Assembly: GCA_021186555.1 (NCBI GenBank)
Contig: JAJKFL010000005.1
Span: forward strand, 4,472,321 to 4,536,320
Length of the DNA: 64,000 nucleotides
Direction: 5' to 3'
From: Reticulitermes speratus
Lineage: Eukaryota; Arthropoda; Insecta; Blattodea; Rhinotermitidae
Part shown: in pieces, positions 30,834 through 44,018 of the stretch
Position numbering within the stretch: position 1 is the stretch's first letter
How the letters are laid out: each line of letters opens with the position of its first letter
Notes under the pieces: generated by a model
The model's database searches: none
Told to the model about the DNA's origin: nothing
Seen by the model: only the letters and a program-made list of their open reading frames with translations
Position numbers and translations under genes: made by a program

Positions 30834-32125
30834 CAAGCCTATGGGTCAAAATTCTGTCGTTATTCTGTCTCCGTGTAGCAAGTTATTCAATTAGTTACGG
30901 ATACGTACACTAGGTGGCACTGACCGCCTAAAACATGTCCTTATGAAGCACTCGGTAGGTACGTATACTTCCTTGGGCATTGTATTTCTTACATTTGTTG
31001 ATAAAGGTTATCACAGATAGGAACACCATCTTTTTTATCAAGCTGTCTTGTCGTGTATGTTCAATGAAAGTGTGTTCTCGTAGTACTTCTCAAGTGCTGA
31101 AGCTTATAAGCTTCAATCATTGGAAAGTTATCTTGGAAAACGTGATTATAAATATGTGTTATCAAAAATTCCCTTTGGAATTTCAGCGGGCTTGATACTG
31201 AAGACCGTAGCAATAATTTTTGCCTCAGCACGGCAACTGTCGCTGTAGCTTTACTTCATACGACGCCTACGTCCGCCGTTGATTTAGAATCTGTTTTTCC
31301 TAGCCTCGTTTCACAGTTGTGTCTGCATGTGCCGCCGACCTGTGGCTTCTGAGCAGGCATCGCATTGTCTGAAATGCCTCTCGACACACGACAGAGCTCT
31401 TGTCTTGAAATCCTAGCAGTTTCTCTTCGAATATTGTGCTTCATTTTCTTTTTTACAAAAAATTGGGATTTTCCTGCAATTGGTTTTCCTCTGTTAATTT
31501 CGTATGTTAGGAAACGGTCGGAATTTATTTCTTCGAAAAACTTGGGCCCATGAATTGGCTCGCACTCACTATACTTTAAGGTGAGGTTAATGAAACTTTA
31601 CGAACTGCATGGAGATTTTCGTAACATCCGTCTCTGTTACTTTGAGTGTTTACATGCAACGAAGAGAAATACAAGTTTTCTTACTTAATTTTTTTTTTCA
31701 ACTCTAAACCCGTGTTTCGGCACTGTTGACGCGGGTTGTTTTTTAGTAAACTTCAGGCGATATAATTTTTCCAATGACACCTACGTGTATTGTGAAACTA
31801 TTCCAAATGGACACATTTTCCCAAACAGAAGACACTTTTCTGACTTGGTCACCTGCTCTGTAGGACATACACTACTGTGTTAGAACGCTGATTTGTAGCG
31901 TAGTTACTTGCATGGTTGCCAAGTGTGGGTCCGGGCCCCAGTGAAAAACATGTTCGGCCCCCTTCCCCACAGCAAGAATGGACCTGCTAAAAATCTTTAC
32001 ACTAAATCGGCTGGACTGACTCTCAGATGCAGAGTGATTGGGCTTCGTCTGAAAGGGTTAATTTGTACAATCGACAGATAATGATAATACAGGGAAAGAC
32101 AAAACATGTAAAACATAATCGGACC
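30834..32125. other. Unassigned spacer
   Basis: No recognised repeat or gene. Small frames such as 30980-31195 (+) and 31256-31444 (-) have no domain support. Confidence 0.4.
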
Positions 32126-32292
32126 CCTGGCCCCCTTCCGAATCTCCGGGGCCCCTTCCGAAACTCCGGGCCCCCTTCCGAACCTCCGGGCCCCCTTCCG
32201 AACCTCCGGGCCCCCTTCCGAAACTCCGGGCCCCTTCCGAACCTCCGGGCCCCTTCCGAACCTCCGGGCCCTCTTCCGAACCTCCGGGCCCC
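32126..32292. repeat. Tandem array, about 20-bp unit, 8-9 copies
   Basis: Unit CCCCCTTCCGAACCTCCGGG with C-run length changes (18-20 bp). It creates proline-rich + frames and arginine/glycine-rich - frames that shift with indels. Confidence 0.95.
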
Positions 32293-32299
32293 GGTAATT

Positions 32300-33450
32300 T
32301 GTACAGGCTTTACCTCCTCTCTCGTCGACACTGGTTACTTGGATGTGACACGCGCCCATTTCGTCTTGCGTTACGGAACTGACATTTCTCCATCCTCGGA
32401 AAGACGATTAAAGATAAGCTGTATACTTACTATACAGAGCAAAGATTCTTATAATTGCATAATGTATACCTGTAGGGAAAATATTTACCAAACTGGATAC
32501 TCGTAACGGAACCACGGTGAAGACACATTCTGGTTTTCATTTAGTCAATATGTAATGTGACTCATCATATTCGTTCTTTTTATCTCATTCAAACTATTTT
32601 GCTGGGAAATGAATTTAAATCAGATGCAGTAATTCCACAGGCGCTTGAACATTTGCCAAAACTTTCTCTCGGTCCCCACCCTTCGTTATCATCGTGCACA
32701 CTCAAGTTGTACTTTATCGCAGTAGTTGAACCAATACCAGTCAGCAAAAACCGAAATTAAATTTGTTCGATTCGCTCAAAAGTCAGTGAAGGAACTTCCA
32801 ATCTGTTCGCTTGTCAAATTTTTCACCAAATCAGAAGTTCACAGAAGCAAACGTGAATCGTATTCCGCTTATATTATTCTCTTAAAGCACAACTGGAAAT
32901 ACGTGAAGAAATTCGAAAACATAAATTCCTACGTATGTTCCAAAGTACAAATTTTAATTGTGATCGAATAGCGACGACAAAATAGCGGAGTCTCGTGTTA
33001 AGACAGTTGTATGGGTCCATATGGAAGAGGCGTTTTTTGCGTATTACTCCAGCGCTTTCAGCTGGAAATATTTGTATGTCTAGTATCCATACCATTTCAA
33101 AGAACGGTATTTTGTAGAACTATAATTTAAACTGCTGCTATAAGTATGTACGTATATATATATATACATATATAATATATATGTACAAAGTGCTACCCAA
33201 AAATTCCCGACATTTGAACGTAGCACGGGAACCGGTTTTAGTACGCACTATTGGCGCCTGGTATCGCTGCATATATCCTTTTTTGAATCAGTGTGCGACG
33301 TGGCTTCGCGCTGAGTGTCTCGCATTCTTTTGATCTACGCCTTTGTATAACGTCGTGTTTGTGTCGTACACATATCTACCAGACTTCACAGCGTCATATC
33401 CCAGAAGACGTATCTGTATCTTCTTTCTCAAAGTTATCTATTTATTTGAA
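32300..33450. other. Unassigned spacer
   Basis: Includes a short AT palindrome near 33150-33185 (TATATATATATACATATATA). No gene seen. Confidence 0.4.
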
Positions 33451-33451
33451 G

Positions 33452-33726
33452 CGGGATAGTGTACTTGGTATAGTGACTTGCTACGGGCTGGACGGTCCGG
33501 GGTTCAGATCCCGGCAGGCGAAAGAGATTTTTTTCTTTCCCAAAATGTCAAGAGGGGCTCTGATGCACACCCAGCCTCCTATTGAGTGGGTTCCGAGATT
33601 ATTTCCGGGGGTAAAGTGACTGGGGCGTGAATCTGACCACTGGCCTCCATCCAGTACCGGGGTTAAGAATGAGTGGAGCTGTACCTCTTCTGCCCCGAAT
33701 GCCTACAAGCGTGGACAGGGATAAGA
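33452..33726 (+). mobile_element. SINE family C, forward copy
   Basis: GCGGGATAGTGTACTTGGTA, GCTGGACGGTCCGGGGTTCA (B-box region) and GCCTCCTATTGAGTGGGTTC follow the family C order, as do GTGGAGCTGTACCTCTTCTG and GCCTACAAGCGTGGACAGG. Flanking duplication not identified. Confidence 0.85.
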
Positions 33727-33993
33727 TTATTCTTTATTTATTTGTTTATCCGTTTATTCAGTTTACAAATACAATAAGAACACTCAGCAACCTGCTTAAG
33801 GTGATCCCACTGCTTTCCAGTTTTGCCACATAAAGTCGTTTTCTTTGCATCACGTGGGGGAATGTATATCACAGGGAACAAAGCGTCATCTTCCCTCGTC
33901 TGGCAACTCGCCTTGTTCCCTATTGACACACATTCCCCCACGTCATGTTCGTGTCCGTGTAGGGACAGCAATAAAGCGCTCGTCTGCCCTTAG

Positions 33994-34471
33994 CAGTGGC
34001 GGACTAGCCAGGGTGTCAGCTTGCCCGATGGCAAGTGGGCCCCCTTAAACATTAGACAATATGTTAAAAATGTTAATGACCTTTTAGTAGCTTGAAAATA
34101 TAATAGAAGTTCCAATATTATTACTGGCTGCAACTAAAATTTACGTTGTATTGTTATTTTAATAATTTTTTTTAATAAAATCCACATTTATTTAAAATTA
34201 AAAAAATAATTTAAAAATTCAATTATAACAATCTGTATTTACATTTAGTATCTACTGTATACTGCCAGTAATATGTACAATATATGTACACTGTAATTAC
34301 TAAAATATATACATTTATTTCGCAAAAATTTTAATTGTACCTTTTTTCCAATTATATATATTTTTTAAAACTTTATTTATTTCTTATAAAAATTAAATTA
34401 TAGCCTTATAGTTGTAGGTGGGCCCCCTTTGTCTCCTGGCAACCAATATTTTTAGACCCAGTCCGCCACTG
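33994..34471. mobile_element. Non-autonomous hAT-like element, perfect 8-bp duplication
   Basis: Terminal inverted repeats CAGTGGCGGACT (33994-34005) and AGTCCGCCACTG (34460-34471). It is flanked by identical 8-bp GCCCTTAG at 33986-33993 and 34472-34479, the hallmark of hAT transposition. Subterminal GTGGGCCCCCTT occurs near both ends. The interior is AT-rich with no transposase. Confidence 0.95.
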
Positions 34472-34810
34472 GCCCTTAGCCTTAAGATCTGCCTGTACCA
34501 AGCGAAAATGTTCGAATCTCGTTCGAGGCCTGAACATTTCTTCTTCCAGTCCTTCTGCTTTCTCCTTTATCGTCTTATGTGTTATATCATGACACTACAT
34601 CAGCTTATGAGTTTATTCAAATTGAGTAAAATGTGGTGGGGATTACGTATGAGTGACTTAAGACTGATACATCTTATGCAAATTTGGAGAAAATGGCCCT
34701 TGCCTTTTCAAACTTGCCAATTTGAGTGGCGTGGGACCTATAATCGGTTGATACATCCTATAAGGTGTCATGCCTTATGTTTGAATAAATTATTTGATTA
34801 GAATTATACG

Positions 34811-35064
34811 ATCCCAGTGGCCGCACGATCTAAGGCATAGGTCTGCGGCCACTCACGGAGATTGCGGGTGCGAATCCCGCCGGGGGCATGGGTGACTGTC
34901 TCATGTGAATGTTGTATGTTGTACAGGTCCCTGCGACGGGCTGATCACTCGTCCAGGGGAGTCCTACCGAGTGTGTGTGTCATTGAATGTGATGACATGC
35001 AACAATAACCCTCTACACCTACAATGAGTAGGTAGAAGAGGTCCGACTAAGCAAGAAAGATAGA
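34811..35064 (+). mobile_element. SINE family A variant with unusual 3' tail, 12-bp duplication
   Basis: Head and body are family A (B box GGTGCGAATCCCGCC) up to GTCCTACCGAGTGTGTG. The normal tail is then replaced by a different segment with CAACAATAACCCTCTACACC and AGGTCCGACTAAGCAAG. Flanking repeats TAGAATTATACG at 34799-34810 and 35065-35076 show the chimera inserted as one unit. Confidence 0.92.
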
Positions 35065-35076
35065 TAGAATTATACG

Positions 35077-35690
35077 TATTAATGAGGTCCGATTCACACT
35101 CTAAGAAAAGTCACGTTCCAGTCAAGAGCCGATCAAATATTCTTCACTGCATTTGAATAGAATTGTTCATACTAGCGATCATGTTCGAGGCACGGTACGG
35201 CCACGTGCATTTAAATACAGGAAATGATGCTTTCCTTGAAAGTGAGCGGATCGTGAGCGTATCGTGAGCGTATCGTGAGCGTACCCACGGCGGAAATCGG
35301 GCTTAATCCATGACACTTGAAGAATAGAAAGGGGTTGGAACAAATATTTTTTCAGTAAATATTTTGTATTCGAACAAATTAAATTTACTTATAGAAATGT
35401 GCCAGGCATCGGTTATAATTTTACTGATGACATATATTTTTAAAGTTAATATATCTAATAAAGGATGTTGATTTTATTATTGATTTAGACTGCAAGACAT
35501 TGAAAACTGTGTGGAGATTTTGTTGAAAATCATGTGTTTATGATTATAATAGTTTGAAGAAGAAATTTTTTCCTCAAAATAGATTCGATTTGCTAGAAAT
35601 CCCAAATTGTTATATAATTTTTGGTTTGCTGCATGCTATCACGAAACAGGAGAGACTATACGTCATACATAATGCCTCATTATGTCACAA
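35077..35690. other. Unassigned spacer with a short 12-bp repeat
   Basis: GTGAGCGTATCG is repeated about three times at 35249-35284. Otherwise AT-rich with no gene recognised. Confidence 0.5.
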
Positions 35691-35693
35691 ATA

Positions 35694-35771
35694 CAGGTCA
35701 TACACAAACGAATGGTGCGGTTTCAATAGTATTCACTATTGAAACCGCACCATTCTTTTGTGTATGCCCTG
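35694..35771. mobile_element. Hairpin MITE family M, copy 1 (78 bp)
   Basis: Starts CAGGTCATACACAAACGAAT and ends ATTCTTTTGTGTATGCCCTG. It is a near-perfect hairpin with loop GTATTCAC-like. TA lies on both sides (35692-35693 and 35772-35773). Related copies at 60441, 61505 and 62374. Confidence 0.9.
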
Positions 35772-35773
35772 TA

Positions 35774-36474
35774 TAATGAACCCAGTCGTATCATTTTAAT
35801 GCCTGCAAAACTGCGGGTTCAAACTAGAAACTTTACTTCATGCACCCTTTTGCTTCAGTGAATGTCCTTTGTATCAACTTGTGTTACGTCCTTCGTGTTT
35901 AAAGGAAGAATATGTTAGGGCACAAAAAGTTCAAAGATTCTGCAACGTGGTTGTTAGAACTCCAAGAGAAGGGTTATGTCTTTTGAAGCCAGAAAACAAC
36001 CTCACAAGGGCGCATTTCATTACGTCAGCTCTTTTCTAAATTTATGTCACTCTGCATAGCGTGTTCTTTATACATACTGTTCTTAAAGTTCTTTGTTAAA
36101 GTATGCTACGGTTAGTTATGAATGTGCATGGCCTGAAGATTAAAGTCTTTGGTTATATGACGCCGTGGTACTTGCTAATTACTTAGTAGTTACCAACGTT
36201 CAGCAAACATCATGCTTCTCCAAAAGTCGATAAATAATTATCAATCAACTATGTGTTTTATATGCAGAGGAATTTATTCTTTATCTCCAGAATTGTAAAA
36301 ACCTTAAATCAAATATATGTCAGGCCACTTGATATGTCATGCCTCTTGATATGTCAGGCCACTTGATATGTCATAAACTGGAGATTCTTCGTGTGGGAAA
36401 TTTTCATTTATATTGGATTTGCACTATACAGACTTACGATTAAAGTGACCTTGAACTGTCCTTGAATATATCGA
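35774..36474. other. Spacer with short repeats
   Basis: Near 36325-36375 CACTTGATATGTCA/CTCTTGATATGTCA is repeated three times. A decayed H-like patch (GACGCCGTGGTACTTGCTAA, GTTACCAACGTTCAGC) lies near 36160-36205. No gene. Confidence 0.5.
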
Positions 36475-39400
36475 AAGTGGCAGTGTCTTGATACTGTGTT
36501 GATATTGAGACCAATAAAGTGGCAGTGTCTTGATACTGTGTTGATATTGAGACCAATAAAGTGGCAGTGTCTTGATACTGTGTTGATATTGAGACCAATA
36601 AAGTGGCAGTGTCTTGATACTGTGTTGATATTGAGACCAATAAAGTGGCCGTGTCTTGATACTGTGTTGATATTGAGACTAATAAAGTGGCAGTGTCTTG
36701 ATACTGTGTTGATATTGAGACCAATAAAGTGGCAGTGTGTTGATACTGTGTTGATATTGAGACCAATAAAGTGGCAGTGTGTTGATACTGTGTTGATATT
36801 GAGACCAATAAAGTGGCAGTGTCTTGATACTGTGTTGATATTGAGACTAATAAAGTGGCAGTGTCTTGATACTGTGTTGATATTGAGACCAATAAAGTGG
36901 CCGTGTCTTGATACTGTGTTGATATTGAGACCAATAAAGTGGCAGTGTCTTGATACTGTGTTGATATTGAGACCAATAAAGTGGCAGTGTCTTGATACTG
37001 TGTTGATATTGAGACCAATAAAGTGGCAGTGTCTTGATACTGTGTTGATATTGAGACTAATAAAGTGGCAGTGTCTTGATACTGTGTTGATATTGAGACC
37101 AATAAAGTGGCAGTGTCTTGATACTGTGTTGATATTGAGACCAATAAAGTGGCAGTGTCTTGATACTGTGTTGATATTGAGACCAATAAAGTGGCAGTGT
37201 CTTGATACTGTGTTGATATTGAGACTAATAAAGTGGCAGTGTCTTGATACTGTGTTGATATTGAGACCAATAAAGTGGCAGTGTCTTGATACTGTGTTGA
37301 TATTGAGACCAATAAAGTGGCAGTGTCTTGATACTGTGTTGATATTGAGACCAATAAATTGGCAGTGTCTTGATACTGTGTTGATATTGAGACCAATAAA
37401 GTGGCCGTGTCTTGATACTGTGTTGATATTGAGACCAATAAAGTTTCAGTGTCTTGATACTGTGTTGATACTGAGACCAATAAAGTTGCAGTGTCTTGAT
37501 ACTGTGTTGATATTGAGACTAATAAAGTGGCAGTGTCTTGATACTGTGTTGATATTGAGACCAATAAAGTGGCAGTGTCTTGATACTGTGTTGATATTGA
37601 GACCAATAAAGTGGCAGTGTCTTGATACTGTGTTGATATTGAGACTAATAAAGTGGCAGTGTCTTGATACTGTGTTGATATTGAGACCAATAAAGTGGCC
37701 GTGTCTTGATACTGTGTTGATATTGAGACCAATAAAGTGGCCGTGTCTTGATACTGTGTTGATATTGAGACCAATAAAGTGGCCGTGTCTTGATACTGTG
37801 TTGATATTGAGACCAATAAAGTGGCCGTGTCTTGATACTGTGTTGATATTGAGACTAATAAAGTGGCAGTGTCTTGATACTGTGTTGATATTGAGACCAA
37901 TAAAGTGGCCGTGTCTTGATACTGTGTTGATATTGAGACCAATAAAGTGGCCGTGTCTTGATACTGTGTTGATATTGAGACCTATAAAGTGGCAGTGTCT
38001 TGATACTGTGTTGATATTGAGACCAATAAAGTGGCAGTGTCTTGATACTGTGTTGATATTGAGACTAATAAAGTGGCCGTGTCTTGATACTGTGTTGATA
38101 TTGAGACCAATAAAGTGGCCGTGTCTTGATACTGTGTTGATATTGAGACTAATAAAGTGGCAGTGTCTTGATACTGTGTTGATATTGAGACTAATAAAGT
38201 GGCAGTGTCTTGATACTGTGTTGATATTGAGACCAATAAAGTGGCCGTGTCTTGATACTGTGTTGATATTGAGGACCAATAAAGTGGCCGTGTCTTGATA
38301 CTGTGTTGATATTGAGACCAATAAAGTGGCAGTGTCTTGATACTGTGTTGATATTGAGACTAATAAAGTGGCAGTGTCTTGATACTGTGTTGATATTGAG
38401 ACTAATAAAGTGGCCGTGTCTTGATACTGTGTTGATATTGAGACCAATAAAGTGGCGTGTCTTGATACTGTGTTGATATTGAGACCAATAAAGTGGCCGT
38501 GTCTTGATACTGTGTTGATATTGAGACCAATAAAGTGGCCGTGTCTTGATACTGTGTTGATATTGAGACTAATAAAGTGGCAGTGTCTTGATACTGTGTT
38601 GATATTGAGACCAATAAAGTGGCCGTGTCTTGATACTGTGTTGATATTGAGACCAATAAAGTGGCCGTGTCTTGATACTGTGTTGATATTGAGACCAATA
38701 AAGTGGCAGTCTTGATACTGTGTTGATATTGAGACCAATAAAGTGGCAGTGTCTTGATACTGTGTTGATATTGAGACCAATAAAGTGGCAGTGTCTTGAT
38801 ACTGTGTTGATATTGAGACCAATAAAGTGGCAGTCTTGATACTGTGTTGATATTGAGACCAATAAAGTGGCAGTGTCTTGATACTGTGTTGATATTGAGA
38901 CCAATAAAGTGGCAGTGTCTTGATACTGTGTTGATATTGAGAATAATAAAGTGGCAGTGTCTTGATACTGTGTTGATATTGAGACCAATAAAGTGGCAGT
39001 GTCTTGATACTGTGTTGATATTGAGACCAATAAAGTGGCAGTGTCTTGATACTGTGTTGATATTGAGACCAATAAAGTGGCCGTGTCTTGATACTGTGTT
39101 GATATTGAGACCAATAAAGTGGCCGTGTCTTGATACTGTGTTGATATTGAGACCAATAAAGTGGCAGTCTTGATACTGTGTTGATATTGAGACCAATAAA
39201 GTGGCAGTGTCTTGATACTGTGTTGATATTGAGACCAATAAAGTGGCAGTGTCTTGATACTGTGTTGATATTGAGACCAATAAAGTGGCAGTCTTGATAC
39301 TGTGTTGATATTGAGACCAATAAAGTGGCAGTGTCTTGATACTGTGTTGATATTGAGACCAATAAAGTGGCAGTGTCTTGATACTGTGTTGATATTGAGA

Positions 39401-42400
39401 ATAATAAAGTGGCCGTGTCTTGATACTGTGTTGATATTGAGACCAATAAAGTGGCCGTGTCTTGATACTGTGTTGATATTGAGACCAATAAAGTGGCAGT
39501 GTCTTGATACTGTGTTGATATTGAGACCAATAAAGTGGCAGTGTCTTGATACTGTGTTGATATTGAGACCAATAAAGTGGCAGTGTCTTGATACTGTGTT
39601 GATATTGAGACTAATAAAGTGGCAGTGTCTTGATACTGTGTTGATATTGAGACCAATAAAGTGGCAGTGTCTTGATACTGTGTTGATATTGAGACCAATA
39701 AAGTGGCAGTGTCTTGATACTGTGTTGATATTGAGACCAATAAAGTGGCAGTGTCTTGATACTGTGTTGATATTGAGACTAATAAAGTGGCAGTGTCTTG
39801 ATACTGTGTTGATATTGAGACCAATAAAGTGGCAGTGTCTTGATACTGTGTTGATATTGAGACCAATAAAGTGGCAGTGTCTTGATACTGTGTTGATATT
39901 GAGACCAATAAATTGGCAGTGTCTTGATACTGTGTTGATATTGAGACCAATAAAGTTTCAGTGTCTTGATACTGTGTTGATATTAAGACCAATAAAGTGG
40001 CAGTGTCTTGATACTGTGTTGATATTGAGACTAATAAAGTGGCAGTGTCTTGATACTGTGTGTTGATATTGAGACCAATAAAGTGGCAGTGTCTTGATAC
40101 TGTGTTGATATTGAGACAATAAAGTGGCAGTGTCTTGATACTGTGTTGATATTGAGACTAATAAAGTGGCAGTGTCTTGATACTGTGTTGATATTGAGAC
40201 CAATAAAGTGGCCGTGTCTTGATACTGTGTTGATATTGAGACCAATAAAGTGGCCGTGTCTTGATACTGTGTTGATATTGAGACCAATAAAGTGGCCGTG
40301 TCTTGATACTGTGTTGATATTGAGACTAATAAAGTGGCAGTGTCTTGATACTGTGTTGATATTGAGACTAATAAAGTGGCCGTGTCTTGATACTGTGTTG
40401 ATATTGAGACCAATAAAGCGGCCGTGTCTTGATACTGTGTTGATATTGAGACCAATAAAGTGGCCGTGTCTTGATACTGTGTTGATATTGAGACCAATAA
40501 AGTGGCAGTGTCTTGATACTGTGTTGATATTGAGACTAATAAAGTGGCAGTGTCTTGATACTGTGTTGATATTTAGACTAATAAAGTGGCCGTGTCTTGA
40601 TACTGTGTTGATATTGAGACCAATAAAGTGGCGTGTCTTGATACTGTGTTGATATTGAGACTAATAAAGTGGCAGTGTCTTGATACTGTGTTGATATTGA
40701 GACTAATAAAGTGGCCGTGTCTTGATACTGTGTTGATATTGAGACCAATAAAGTGGCCGTGTCTTGATACTGTGTTGATATTGAGACCAATAAAGTGGCC
40801 GTGTCTTGATACTGTGTTGATATTGAGACCAATAAAGTGGCAGTGTCTTGATACTGTGTTGATATTGAGACTAATAAAGTGGCAGTGTCTTGATACTGTG
40901 TTGATATTGAGACTAATAAAGTGGCCGTGTCTTGATACTGTGTTGATATTGAGACCAATAAAGTGGCGTGTCTTGATACTGTGTTGATATTGAGACCAAT
41001 AAAGTGGCCGTGTCTTGATACTGTGTTGATATTGAGACCAATAAAGTGGCCGTGTCTTGATACTGTGTTGATATTGAGACTAATAAAGTGGCAGTGTCTT
41101 GATACTGTGTTGATATTGAGACCAATAAAGTGGCCGTGTCTTGATACTGTGTTGATATTGAGACCAATAAAGTGGCCGTGTCTTGATACTGTGTTGATAT
41201 TGAGACCAATAAAGTGGCAGTGTCTTGATACTGTGTTGATATTGAGACCAATAAAGTGGCAGTGTCTTGATACTGTGTTGATATTGAGACTAATAAAGTG
41301 GCAGTGTCTTGATACTGTGTTGATATTGAGACCAATAAAGTGGCCGTGTCTTGATACTGTGTTGATATTGAGACCAATAAAGTGGCCGTGTCTTGATACT
41401 GTGTTGATATTGAGACCAATAAAGTAGCAGTGTCTTGATACTGTGTTGATATTGAGACCAATAAAGTGGCCGTGTCTTGATACTGTGTTGATATTGAGAC
41501 CAATAAAGTGGCCGTGTCTTGATACTGTGTTGATATTGAGACCAATAAAGTGGCAGTCTTGATACTGTGTTGATATTGAGACCAATAAAGTGGCAGTGTC
41601 TTGATACTGTGTTGATATTGAGACCAATAAAGTGGCAGTGTCTTGATACTGTGTTGATTTTGAGACCAATAAAGTGGCAGTCTTAATACTGTGTTGATAT
41701 TGAGACCAATAAAGTGGCAGTGTCTTGATACTGTGTTGATATTGAGACCAATAAAGTGGCAGTGTCTTGATGCTGTGTTGATATTGAGACTAATAAAGTG
41801 GCAGTGTCTTGATACTGTGTTGATATTGAGACCAATAAAATGGCCGTGTCTTGATACTGTGTTGATATTGAGACCAATAAAGTGGCAGTGTCTTGATACT
41901 GTGTTGATATTGAGACCAATAAAGTGGCAGTGTCTTGATACTGTGTTGATATTGAGACCAATAAAGTGGCAGTCTTGATACTGTGTTGATATTGAGACCA
42001 ATAAAGTGGCAGTGTCTTGATACTGTGTTGATATTGAGACCAATAAAGTGGCAGTGTCTTGATACTGTGTTGATATTGAGACCAATAAAGTGGCAGTCTT
42101 GATACTGTGTTGATATTGAGACCAATAAAGTGGCAGTGTCTTGATACTGTGTTGATATTGAGACCAATAAAGTGGCAGTGTCTTGATACTGTGTTGATAT
42201 TGAGACCAATAAAGTGGCCGTGTCTTGATACTGTGTTGATATTGAGACCAATAAAGTGGCAGTGTCTTGATACTGTGTTGATATTGAGACCAATAAAGTG
42301 GCAGTGTCTTGATACTGTGTTGATATTGAGACCAATAAAGTGGCAGTGTCTTGATACTGTGTTGATATTGAGACCAATAAAGTGGCCGTGTCTTGATACT

Positions 42401-42550
42401 GTGTTGATATTGAGACCAATAAAGTGGCAGTGTCTTGATACTGTGTTGATATTGAGACCAATAAAGTGGCAGTGTCTTGATACTGTGTTGATATTGAGAC
42501 CAATAAAGTGGCAGTCTTGATACTGTGTTGATATTGAGACCAATAAAGCG
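36475..42550. repeat. Tandem array, 42-bp unit, about 145 copies (satellite-like)
   Basis: The unit has TTGATACTGTG, TTGATATTGAG and ACCAATAAAGTGGCAGTGTC. The first two 11-mers look like an internal duplication. Variable sites are ACC/ACT, CAG/CCG and a 2-bp deletion (GGCAGTCTT). Because 42 is divisible by three and the unit lacks stops in all three reverse frames and one forward frame, long frames (up to 848 and 600 codons) appear on both strands. They switch frame at each indel and are not genes. Confidence 0.97.
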
Positions 42551-42709
42551 CGTGCATATCTTGTACTCTTAAAATTAAATATTTATAACTTTGCCTTCAT
42601 TCTAACCTCAAATATGTCGTTTCTATTTATGCATTCCAGGCCTTCTTGCCTGTTTTCATTCTGAACAAATCTTAACAAGACAGGCAATGTACGTATAAAC
42701 GTAACACTG

Positions 42710-43190
42710 AGGCGCGTTCGCGTAACCAATGTTGCCGTGGAAAAGCATTAAGTATTACATATTCTCAGTGTGTGACTGTAGCCTTAGTTATCCAGCATGC
42801 AAAGCGCATGCGCCGTATTATATTGTCATCTGTGGCCTGTCTGGCTGTACCATATTTTTCCACATTATCTCATAAACGTGACGATTTACGGGAAAAAGTT
42901 ATTGAACATAAAATGTATGTTTTGATTTTCTCTACAACTTTTGTCTGAAAAATTTCTCATTCTACGAAACATTGAGCGAGTTGTCATAAATTTACACAGG
43001 TCTCATGTAAAGTACCGTTATTGTTGTTAGATTTTAATCGCAATTAAATTTTCATGACAGAGTTTAGAAAAATCCTCCAATATCAAATTTCGTGAAAATC
43101 CGTCTAGTGGGAGACGAGTTGTTCCATACGGACAGACAGACAGACATGACGAAGCTAATAGTCTCTTTTCACAATTTTGCGAAAGCGCCT
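42710..43190 (+). mobile_element. Dispersed repeat family F, copy 2 (481 bp)
   Basis: From AGGCGCGTTCGCGTAACCAA to TTTTGCGAAAGCGCCT. The ends are inverted (AGGCGCGTTCGCG and CGAAAGCGCCT). It is strongly similar to 28919-29399, with GGACAGACAGACAGACATGA near the end. Confidence 0.8.
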
Positions 43191-43988
43191 AAAAACTGCA
43201 ATCTGTCGCACAATTGTTAGAGCTGAATGATGAACTGGTCTCTCAGAAGGCACCTATGTTGACACAGCAACGTATAGCAAAATACCTTAACCCTTATATC
43301 CTTGTGCAGCATGGCGATGTCGTCTGTGCTCCGGGGTGCACAACTTCCGGGCTCCAGGTTGCCCGGGCGACTAGATTTTGTACGGTGGCGCCTAGTGTGG
43401 GTCCTCAGCATGGGACTTGCTTTACGTCGCTGTTCTGGTGTCTAGAAATTTCAGGTCACTCCTAGATTTTTGAAAAATATTTTCGCCCCTCTGTGTGCCT
43501 GAAAATCTGAACCTCCTCGTCACCCTTGAAAGAAAAACACTTTTTCATTTTCTTCTCATACATTTTTAACCACTCATACACATTATTTCTGTTGTCATCA
43601 TAATGAGAAAAATCTTGTCAGTGAAATTTAGCAATCACATACCTTCAGCCTATAAAAATGTGGGCTGTTGCAACATTTTTATGGGCTATTGATACATGAC
43701 CCACTAGCGCCAATAGCGGTTTTTGAGTGAATTATGGCACCCCTGCTAGCTAGCCTTGCTGCCTGACATTCATCAGACCGAAAATAAAAGCAACGAAACA
43801 CAGGCGCTACAGCCGTAACAATATATTGAGAAACTGCCTGTGGCTATTGATTTACTGTCGCACTCTAAAGATAGGACCTAAAATAAAATTCGTTCTATAA
43901 CATTTCATATATCTTGACACAAAGGAATTCGACTGAAATCGAGTTACTAGTGTGGATAATTTTTCGTCGCCTCTTTGTTTTTGCGTTG
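43191..43988. other. Unassigned spacer
   Basis: No repeat or gene recognised. Overlapping frames at 43214-43465 (+) and 43217-43411 (-) carry no domain. Confidence 0.4.
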
Positions 43989-44018
43989 GGTGATAAAGGT
44001 AAAGCTATCCCTGTAGAT

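Noticed and set aside
36440-42557. Very long open frames on both strands (up to 848 codons)
   Set aside because: They are translations of the 42-bp tandem unit, exist in four frames at once and switch frame at every indel. No coding signature.
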